This document shows positions 58,315 through 64,000 of a stretch of DNA of 64,000 nt, piece by piece (the first letter of the stretch is position 1; each line of letters begins with the position of its first letter). A program made the translations under genes and the position numbers. The notes beneath the pieces are model-generated. The model had not been told where the DNA came from. It did no database searches and was given only the letters and a program-made list of their open reading frames with translations. The DNA lies in NCBI RefSeq assembly GCF_000234095.1, contig NZ_JH376797.1, positions 198,493 through 262,492 on the forward strand, given 5' to 3'. The stretch comes from Centipeda infelix ATCC 43532. Its GTDB lineage: Bacteria > Bacillota > Negativicutes > Selenomonadales > Selenomonadaceae.

Positions 58315-60483
58315 ATGGAACTCCAACAAAACCTTGGGTTTCACACCGAGGAAGAAGAGCTGACAGGCGTTGTTGATCATGTCATCTTCTCTGCGGGCGA
58401 CGGTGCATTCGCCGTCTTTCGCCTGCGTATGGAGCACGCGGGGAAATGCACGGCGACAACGAAGGGGGGGGCTCCGTTGGTCGGGCAGGAGGTTCGTCTG
58501 ACGGGGAGCTGGATCACGCATCCGCGTTTTGGGCGGCAGTTTCAGGCAGTGCGTATGCGTGTCAGTGCTCCGACGAGTGCGGGCGGAATTGAGCGCTTTC
58601 TCGCATCGGGCACCATCGACGGGATTGGTCCCGCAATGGCACGGCGGATTGTCGAGAAGTTCGGTGCGGAGGCACTTCTCATCATCGAGCGTGCGCCGAG
58701 CCGACTCAAAGAAATTTCGGGCATTGGCCCGAAGACCGTCGAGAAAATCACTGCCTCCTATATGCGCCAGTCCGAGCTGCGCGACATCATGCTCTGGCTT
58801 GAGGAGCACGGTGTGAGCGGCACCTACGCGGCGCGTATTTTCAAGGCATACGGATCGCTTGCGGTCGAGGTGATGGAGAAAGCTCCCTATCGTCTCGCGC
58901 AGGAGATTGACGGGATCGGCTTCATTACAGCGGATACCATTGCCATTGCCGCAGGATGGGAAAAAAACTCCTCTCCGCGCATTGCTGCAGGGCTTTCCTA
59001 TGAGCTTACACAAATCTCCTCGGGCGGACACTGCTGCATTCCCGAATCCATGCTTGCGGAGCAGGCGGCGAAGCGTCTTGGCGTCACGCGCAGTGAGGTC
59101 ATGGAGGTGCTCAGCCGTGAGGTGAAGATGAGCCGTCTCTATGCAGTGGACGAGATGGGGGAGCGTCTCATCTACGCACCGCAGCTCTACAAGGCGGAGG
59201 CGGAGACGGCACGGCTTCTGCGGATGCTGCAGAGAAAGGCGGATCACATCCACGTTCACGATACTGCAGCCCTCGTTACGGCGTGGGAGGCGGAGCATCG
59301 TGTCAGCCTCGCTGCAGCGCAGCGTGAGGCGGTCATTGCCGCGCTCGAACACGGCGTTCTCGTTCTGACGGGAGGCCCGGGCACGGGCAAGACGACCGTC
59401 GTGCGCAGCATGATCGACATCCTCGGGGCGCAGGGGCTTGAGATCCTGCTTGCCGCCCCGACGGGACGCGCGGCAAAGCGTCTCGCGGAGGCGACGGAAT
59501 GTCCTGCAGCGACCGTTCATCGTATGCTTGAGGCGCAAGGCAGGGAGGACGGCGAGATGCGCTTTGGGCGTGACGCAGAGACGCAGCTTGAGGCCGATGT
59601 CATCATTGTGGACGAGGTCTCCATGATGGATATTGTGCTCATGCAGCATCTCCTCACCGCCGTCCTCCCGGGGGCGCATCTCATCCTCGTCGGCGATGTG
59701 GATCAGCTCCCTGCCGTCGGTCCGGGTTCCGTGCTCAAGGACATCCTGCGCTCGGGTGTCATTCCGAGCGTCCGTCTGACCGAGATCTTCCGTCAGAACA
59801 ATACGGGCACGATCGTCCTCAATGCACACGCCATCAACTCCGGCCGCGTGCCATCCTTCACGGAGGCGGATTTTTCATTCGTCACAGCAGTATCGAGCGA
59901 GGATGCTGCCGCGCAGATTGTTTCCATTTGCGCACAGCTCATTCGCACAGGCACTGATCTCATGGATCTGCAGGTGCTCTCGCCCATGCGGCGCGAGGCA
60001 TGCGGTGTGGATCTGCTCAACCGCAGTTTGCAGGCGGCACTGAATCCGCCTGCGGCAGACAAGGCGGAGGCAGTCGGATTCCGCCTCGGCGACAAAGTCA
60101 TGCAGACGCGCAACGACTATATGAAGAATGTGTTCAACGGCGACATCGGACGCATTGTCCAAATCGATTCGGAGCACCTTGTTGTCGCATTTGCGGAGGA
60201 TGTGGAGATTCCCTATACGCGGGACGAGTTCGGTGCGCTCACGCTTGCCTATGCGATGAGCGTGCACAAGAGCCAGGGCAGCGAGTACGACATCATCATC
60301 CTCCCGCTTGTGCGTGCGCATCACATTATGCTGCAGCGCAATCTCCTTTACACTGCCGTCACGCGTGCGAAGAAGGGGGTCATCCTCATCGGCGACCGCA
60401 CGGCACTCTTTTCCGCCGTCAGCAATGACCGCACCCGTCGCCGCTATACCCTGCTCGCGGAACGATTAGCGGAGAAAATCTAA
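58315..60483 (+). CDS. recD2: RecD2 ATP-dependent DNA helicase
   Basis: A 722-residue SF1 helicase. An N-terminal OB-like region (LTGVVDHVIFSAGDGAFAVFRL) and helix-hairpin-helix motifs (GIGPAMARRIVEKFG, ISGIGPKTVEKI) precede the motor. Walker A is GGPGTGKTTVVRSMIDI at about residue 352, motif II is IIVDEVSMMDIVLM, motif III GDVDQLPAVGPGSVL and the final motifs include YAMSVHKSQGSEYD and NLLYTAVTRAKKG. RecD2 acts in DNA repair without RecBC. It is separated from pyrB by the pyr leader. Confidence 0.96.
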   Translation: MELQQNLGFHTEEEELTGVVDHVIFSAGDGAFAVFRLRMEHAGKCTATTKGGAPLVGQEVRLTGSWITHPRFGRQFQAVRMRVSAPTSAGGIERFLASGTIDGIGPAMARRIVEKFGAEALLIIERAPSRLKEISGIGPKTVEKITASYMRQSELRDIMLWLEEHGVSGTYAARIFKAYGSLAVEVMEKAPYRLAQEIDGIGFITADTIAIAAGWEKNSSPRIAAGLSYELTQISSGGHCCIPESMLAEQAAKRLGVTRSEVMEVLSREVKMSRLYAVDEMGERLIYAPQLYKAEAETARLLRMLQRKADHIHVHDTAALVTAWEAEHRVSLAAAQREAVIAALEHGVLVLTGGPGTGKTTVVRSMIDILGAQGLEILLAAPTGRAAKRLAEATECPAATVHRMLEAQGREDGEMRFGRDAETQLEADVIIVDEVSMMDIVLMQHLLTAVLPGAHLILVGDVDQLPAVGPGSVLKDILRSGVIPSVRLTEIFRQNNTGTIVLNAHAINSGRVPSFTEADFSFVTAVSSEDAAAQIVSICAQLIRTGTDLMDLQVLSPMRREACGVDLLNRSLQAALNPPAADKAEAVGFRLGDKVMQTRNDYMKNVFNGDIGRIVQIDSEHLVVAFAEDVEIPYTRDEFGALTLAYAMSVHKSQGSEYDIIILPLVRAHHIMLQRNLLYTAVTRAKKGVILIGDRTALFSAVSNDRTRRRYTLLAERLAEKI

Positions 60484-60505
60484 TGCTGGATCGCCATGCA
60501 AGCGG

Positions 60506-60534
60506 TTGATTTTTGTATTCGAAAACGGTATAAT
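60506..60534 (+). promoter_or_regulatory. Promoter of the pyr operon
   Basis: TTGATT (60506-60511) and TATAAT (60529-60534) are 17 bases apart. Initiation near 60541 places a small hairpin (GGCACTG/CAGTGCT, about 60549-60565) at the 5' end of the transcript, followed by the PyrR-type stem. Confidence 0.8.
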
Positions 60535-60576
60535 GAGAAAAATAAAAGGGCACTGTGGCAGTGCTTCCGAACATAT

Positions 60577-60704
60577 CACCTTTTAAGAGGTCCTGTGAGG
60601 CCTTAAGGGAGTTTTCAATGAAACACACAACACCATCCGTCTATCCAATTTTAGAATGCAAAGCTTTCTTACGCCTTTCTTTTGGCATTGGAAAGCTTTT
60701 TTAG
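60577..60704 (+). promoter_or_regulatory. PyrR-type leader with attenuator
   Basis: The stem-loop at 60579-60608 reads CCTTTTAAGAGGTCC-TGTGAGGCC-TTAAGGG; the loop GTCCTGTGAGGC matches the PyrR-binding consensus. Its right arm contains the AAGGGAG Shine-Dalgarno of a leader ORF. Downstream, AAAGCTTTC (60660-60668) and GAAAGCTTT (60691-60699) form the terminator, followed by Ts. PyrR bound to UMP normally stabilises the binding stem so that the terminator forms. No pyrR gene lies in the window. Confidence 0.8.
60618..60704 (+). CDS. Predicted pyr leader peptide, 28 codons
   Basis: ATG at 60618 lies 6 bases after AAGGGAG. The frame (MKHTTPSVYPIL... ending GIGKLF) runs through the terminator hairpin and stops with TAG at 60702, so ribosomes on the leader would physically disrupt the attenuator. 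There is a cluster of U-rich codons in the second half (TTC, TTA, CTT, TCT, TTT, CTT, TTT). The arrangement recalls the pyrBI leader of E. coli. It is a prediction from position, Shine-Dalgarno and an intact frame, without expression evidence. Confidence 0.6.
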   Translation: MKHTTPSVYPILECKAFLRLSFGIGKLF

Positions 60705-60723
60705 TGCGTGAAAGGGGATGCAC

Positions 60724-61662
60724 ATGAGTCAGGAGTTATCACTCAAGGGACGGGATGTTCTTGCGCTCGAAGATTTTTCGGCGGAGGAGATTCGTCTCGT
60801 TCTGAACACGGCACGCGAGATGAAGAACATTGTCGGCCGCGACATCAAGAAGGTGCCGGCACTGAGGGGAAAGGCGATCGTCACGCTGTTCTACGAGCCG
60901 AGCACACGCACGCGCACGTCGTTTGAACTCGCGGGGAAATATCTCGGTGCGGATGTCGTGAACATCACGGCGAGTGCGTCCAGTATCGTGAAGGGAGAGA
61001 GTCTGCGTGACACGCTCTATACGATTGAGGCGATGGGAACGGACGCAATCGTCATGCGGCACAAGGCGGAGGGCGCTGCCGCGTATGCTGCCGATGCTGT
61101 TTCTCCCGTGATTATCAATGCGGGCGATGGCGCACATGCACATCCCTCACAGGGACTGCTCAACCTCTATACAATCGAGGAGAACAAGGGAAAGCTCGCG
61201 GGGCTGAAGATCGCCATTCTCGGGGATGTGCTGCACAGTCGTGTTGCACGCTCGGATATTCAGGGCATGCGCAAGATGGGCATGGACATACATATTGCGG
61301 GGCCGCGTCCTCTCCTGCCGCGCTTTCTGCATGAGGAGGAGGGCATCACCATCCATGACCGCATCGAGGACGCGGTCGAGGGTGCAGATGTCATTGAGGT
61401 GCTGCGCATCCAACTCGAACGCATGAAGGGCGGACTGTTCCCGTCGACACGTGAGTATGCACGCATCTATGGGCTGAATGAGGAGCGTCTGGCACTGGCA
61501 AACGATGCGCTTGTTCTTCACCCCGGCCCCATGAACAAGGGGTGGGAAATCTCGGAGTCCGTTGCGTACGGCGTGCAGTCACGGATTCAGGAAGAAGTGA
61601 AAAACGGAGTTGCCATCCGCATGGCACTCTTCACATTGGTTCTGATGGGAGGGAAAGCCTGA
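60724..61662 (+). CDS. pyrB: Aspartate carbamoyltransferase catalytic subunit
   Basis: First committed step of pyrimidine synthesis (carbamoyl phosphate + aspartate). The 312-residue protein has the carbamoyl-phosphate motif FYEPSTRTRTSFELAGKYLGADV and the Lys/Ser SSIVKGESLRDT loop, then MRHKAEGAA, NAGDGAHAHPSQGLLNLYTI, and the aspartate-side region DVIEVLRIQLER plus LVLHPGPMNKGWEI. The frame opens at 60718, but AAAGGGG at 60711 is best placed for the ATG at 60724. No pyrI regulatory subunit gene follows. It is directly controlled by the leader above. Confidence 0.96.
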   Translation: MSQELSLKGRDVLALEDFSAEEIRLVLNTAREMKNIVGRDIKKVPALRGKAIVTLFYEPSTRTRTSFELAGKYLGADVVNITASASSIVKGESLRDTLYTIEAMGTDAIVMRHKAEGAAAYAADAVSPVIINAGDGAHAHPSQGLLNLYTIEENKGKLAGLKIAILGDVLHSRVARSDIQGMRKMGMDIHIAGPRPLLPRFLHEEEGITIHDRIEDAVEGADVIEVLRIQLERMKGGLFPSTREYARIYGLNEERLALANDALVLHPGPMNKGWEISESVAYGVQSRIQEEVKNGVAIRMALFTLVLMGGKA

Positions 61663-62954
61663 TGAGCGCATTGATTTTGAAGGGCGGTCGGGTGATTGAC
61701 CCCGCCGCACAGCGAGATGAAATCTGTGATGTCCTCATTGCGGACGGTGTCATCCGTCAGGTTGGGAAAGATCTGGGTGCAGATGGTGCCGAGGTCTATG
61801 ATGCCTCCGGCAAGATTGTCGCACCCGGCTTGATTGATATGCACACGCATCTGCGTGAGCCTGGACAGGAGGCGAAGGAGGACTTTGCCTCCGGTTCACG
61901 TGCAGGTGCGGCGGGCGGCTATACGACGATTGCAACGATGCCGAATACGCGTCCCGTCGTGGATGATGCGGCACTCATTACGAGCCTCATCAAACGCGCG
62001 GAGGATGCTGCCGTCATCCATATCCGCATCATCGGTGCGGTGACGAAGAATCAGGAAGGCAAGGAACTTGCGGAGCTTGGCGATATGGTCGAAGCGGGGG
62101 CGGTTGCGTTCTCGGACGACGGTCATTATGATCCGTCGGCAAAGGTGCTGCTCAGTGCGTATGACTACCTCGTTCCCTTTGACAAGGCCATCATCAATCA
62201 TGAGGAGGACACCTCCCTCGTCGAGGATGGCGCGATGAACGAGGGACATCGCAGTGCGATGCTCGGCATCAAAGGGCGTCCGATTGTGGCGGAGGACATT
62301 GCCGTCGCGCGTGATGTCATGCTCGCGGAGTACGCAGGTGCGCATGTGCACGTTGCACACATCAGCTCGGGGCGCGCCGTGCAGCTTGTCCGCGAGGCAA
62401 AGACGCGCGGTGTGCGTGCGACAACGGAGGTCACACCGCATCATCTGACACTGACGGATGAATGTGTAGACCCACGCGACAGCTCGACGAAGGTGAATCC
62501 ACCGCTGCGCACGGAAAGGGATGTCGAGGCGATGGTCGCAGGGCTGCTCGACGGAACGATTGAAATGGTCGTTACCGACCACTCGCCGCACGCACCCGAG
62601 GAGAAAGATCGTGAGTACATCTATGCGCCAAGTGGATTCCCAGGGCTTGAGACAGCACTTGGCGTACTGCTGACCGACCTCGTTCACACAGGGAAAATCC
62701 CGCTTGAGACACTGATCGAACGCATGACTTACGGCCCCGCGCGCGTCTTCAAGCTGAACGCAGGCACACTCAGTGAGGGTGCGCCTGCCGATGTCACGGT
62801 GATCGATCCCGATCTCCAATGGACAGTTGACGTGAACAAGTTCTATACGCGGGGCAGACACTCTCCGTTCAACGGACGGCAACTCAAGGGAAAAGCGGTG
62901 CTCACCGTGGTTGATGGCAAGATTGTTATGAAGGATGGGGTCATAGTAGTATGA
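61662..62954 (+). CDS. pyrC: Dihydroorotase
   Basis: Cyclises carbamoyl aspartate to dihydroorotate. The 430-residue class I enzyme has the zinc motif GLIDMHTHLREPGQEAKEDF, DDGHYDPSAKVL (the region between metal ligands), VHVAHISSGRAVQL and TDHSPHAPEEK (catalytic Asp). The C-terminal small domain ends with GRQLKGKAVLTVVDGKIVMKDG. The frame opens at 61542 inside pyrB, but the ATG at 61662 (TGATG-type overlap) is used. It overlaps carA by an ATGA junction. Confidence 0.96.
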   Translation: MSALILKGGRVIDPAAQRDEICDVLIADGVIRQVGKDLGADGAEVYDASGKIVAPGLIDMHTHLREPGQEAKEDFASGSRAGAAGGYTTIATMPNTRPVVDDAALITSLIKRAEDAAVIHIRIIGAVTKNQEGKELAELGDMVEAGAVAFSDDGHYDPSAKVLLSAYDYLVPFDKAIINHEEDTSLVEDGAMNEGHRSAMLGIKGRPIVAEDIAVARDVMLAEYAGAHVHVAHISSGRAVQLVREAKTRGVRATTEVTPHHLTLTDECVDPRDSSTKVNPPLRTERDVEAMVAGLLDGTIEMVVTDHSPHAPEEKDREYIYAPSGFPGLETALGVLLTDLVHTGKIPLETLIERMTYGPARVFKLNAGTLSEGAPADVTVIDPDLQWTVDVNKFYTRGRHSPFNGRQLKGKAVLTVVDGKIVMKDGVIVV

Positions 62955-64000
62955 AAGGGAAACTGATACTGGAGGACGGTTCAATCTACACAGGTGAACT
63001 GTTATGCAGTGATACAACAGCCGTGGGTGAGGTTGTGTTTACCACGACGATGACGGGATATCAGGAGAGCCTGACCGATCCTTCGTTCTGCGGACAGATT
63101 CTCACGATGACGTATCCGCTGATCGGTAACTACGGTGCGGCGGCGAAGTTCATGCAGTCGCGCCAGTCTTTTGTACGCGGTTTCGTCATCGGCGAACTCT
63201 GTGACGCGCCGAACAACTGGCAGTCAGAGGAGAGCCTGACGGACTTCCTGACCGAGCACAAGATCCCATGCCTTTACAATGTGGATACGCGTGCCATCAC
63301 GCGTCACATCCGCTCTGCGGGTGCCATGAAGGGCGTAATCGTTCCCGCAGATCTGGGGGAGCGCGAGATTGCAGCATTGCAGACGGAGGAACTTCCGCGC
63401 AACGTCGTGGAAATCGTTACGACCCCCGAGGTCTACACACTTGAGACAGAAATGCCCGATGCACCGCATATTGTGGCAATGGATTTTGGTGTGAAGCGCA
63501 GTATTCTACATAACATCAATCGGATCGGAGCAAAAGTTACGGTTGTACCTGCGCAGACCAGTGCAGAAGAGGTGCTTGCACTGAACCCTGACGGAGTGTT
63601 CCTCTCGAACGGTCCCGGCGACCCGACGGATGTGCCGGAGATTGTGGAGGAAATCCGTAAGCTCGCGGAAAAGAAGCCGATCTTCGGCATCTGTCTCGGA
63701 CATCAGCTGCTCGCGCTTGCGTTTGGTGCTAAGACGTACAAGATGAAGTTCGGACATCGCGGCGGCAATCAGCCCGTCAAGAATCTCAAGATGGGCAAGG
63801 TGCACATCTCTGCACAGAACCACGGCTATGCGGTCGATCCTGCCTCACTTTCGGGCACACCACTTGTTGTTACACATACAAATGTCAACGACGATACGAT
63901 TGAGGGACTGCGTCATACATCGCTGCCGATCTTCTCCGTGCAGTATCATCCGGAAGCTGCGCCGGGACCGGACGACAATATGTATCTCTTTGATGAGTTT
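62951..64000 (+). CDS. carA: Carbamoyl-phosphate synthase small subunit, 3' end outside window
   Basis: Glutaminase subunit supplying ammonia to CarB for carbamoyl phosphate, the substrate of PyrB. The frame begins at ATG 62951 (MKGKLILEDGSIYTGELL) and is open to the window end, about 350 residues. The N-terminal half has VGEVVFTTTMTGYQESLTDPSF and QILTMTYPLIGNYG. The class I glutaminase domain carries SNGPGDPTDVPEIV, the catalytic Cys in GICLGHQLLALAFG, and the His/Glu of FSVQYHPEAAPGP. Only about 10-20 C-terminal residues seem to be missing. Confidence 0.96.
   Translation, partial: MKGKLILEDGSIYTGELLCSDTTAVGEVVFTTTMTGYQESLTDPSFCGQILTMTYPLIGNYGAAAKFMQSRQSFVRGFVIGELCDAPNNWQSEESLTDFLTEHKIPCLYNVDTRAITRHIRSAGAMKGVIVPADLGEREIAALQTEELPRNVVEIVTTPEVYTLETEMPDAPHIVAMDFGVKRSILHNINRIGAKVTVVPAQTSAEEVLALNPDGVFLSNGPGDPTDVPEIVEEIRKLAEKKPIFGICLGHQLLALAFGAKTYKMKFGHRGGNQPVKNLKMGKVHISAQNHGYAVDPASLSGTPLVVTHTNVNDDTIEGLRHTSLPIFSVQYHPEAAPGPDDNMYLFDEF

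Noticed and set aside
58270-59829. 519-codon minus-strand frame opposite recD2
   Set aside because: The RecD2 motifs on the plus strand are complete; the opposite frame has shadow composition and no motifs.
60549-60565. Small hairpin (GGCACTG/CAGTGCT) at the start of the pyr transcript as a separate regulator
   Set aside because: It is short, lacks a T-run and lies ahead of the PyrR-type stem; it may simply stabilise the 5' end. Not called as an independent element.
1-64000. Search for CRISPR arrays, tRNA/rRNA genes, prophage genes or toxin-antitoxin pairs
   Set aside because: No regularly spaced repeats, cloverleaf sequences, rRNA blocks, phage structural genes or recognisable toxin families were seen.

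Overview
The window looks like chromosome from a Selenomonas-like member of the Negativicutes, the Firmicutes that have an outer membrane. This rests on gene content, not on a database search. Firmicute-type features include the Asp23/AmaP/DUF2273 trio, RecD2, LCP and ECF-transporter ATPases, a glmS ribozyme and a PyrR-type pyr leader. Two TonB-dependent receptors imply an outer membrane. Most genes are GC-rich, but the region from about 10.9 to 21.1 kb is AT-richer and carries decayed elements.

Layout. (1) 0-10.9 kb is a dense housekeeping run on the plus strand: acylphosphatase (cut by the window edge), aroQ, an Xaa-Pro peptidase, efp, asp23/amaP/DUF2273, nusB, xseA-xseB, ispA, tlyA, nadK, argR, recN and an exported DUF4367-like protein. 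(2) 10.9-21.1 kb is an accessory region. It holds three decayed IS3-family remnants, copies of a palindromic repeat, manA, an aldo/keto reductase, a Dyp peroxidase, a frameshifted SemiSWEET, an adhesin cut off at an IS end, a cobalamin riboswitch driving a binding protein and a TonB-dependent receptor, and a truncated second receptor. (3) 21.1-25.2 kb has minus-strand genes (NIF3/YqfO-like, ComM-like ATPase, UlaG-like metallo-hydrolase) and a divergent LysR regulator with a 20-bp perfect palindrome between them. (4) 25.2-28.7 kb is a methyltransferase / glycosyltransferase / O-GlcNAc-transferase-like cluster, probably for protein O-glycosylation. (5) 28.7-43.5 kb carries dnaE, an RluB-type synthase, an HI0933-type flavoprotein, aroA, cmk, plsC, a YycJ-like hydrolase, an HtrA protease, rlmH, gdhA, uppP, pth and a radical SAM protein. 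(6) 43.5-54.6 kb carries the glmS ribozyme and glmS, deoC, a threonine/serine exporter, a Bcr/CflA transporter, a HAD hydrolase, a two-component system, ecfA1-ecfA2 and a convergent HD-GYP gene. (7) 54.8-64 kb carries an LCP protein, an ABC-F ATPase, recD2 and the start of the pyrimidine operon (pyrB-pyrC-carA).

Most notable signals. The pyr leader appears to combine a PyrR-type RNA stem that masks a Shine-Dalgarno, a 28-codon leader peptide, and a terminator contained inside that peptide's reading frame. A dispersed palindromic repeat occurs four times plus one decayed half, and twice supplies the stop codon of a neighbouring gene. The IS remnants all lie beside the same hairpin-arm sequence. 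The glmS promoter sits so close to an upstream terminator that its own transcript probably lacks the terminator's left arm. No CRISPR array, rRNA or tRNA was seen.
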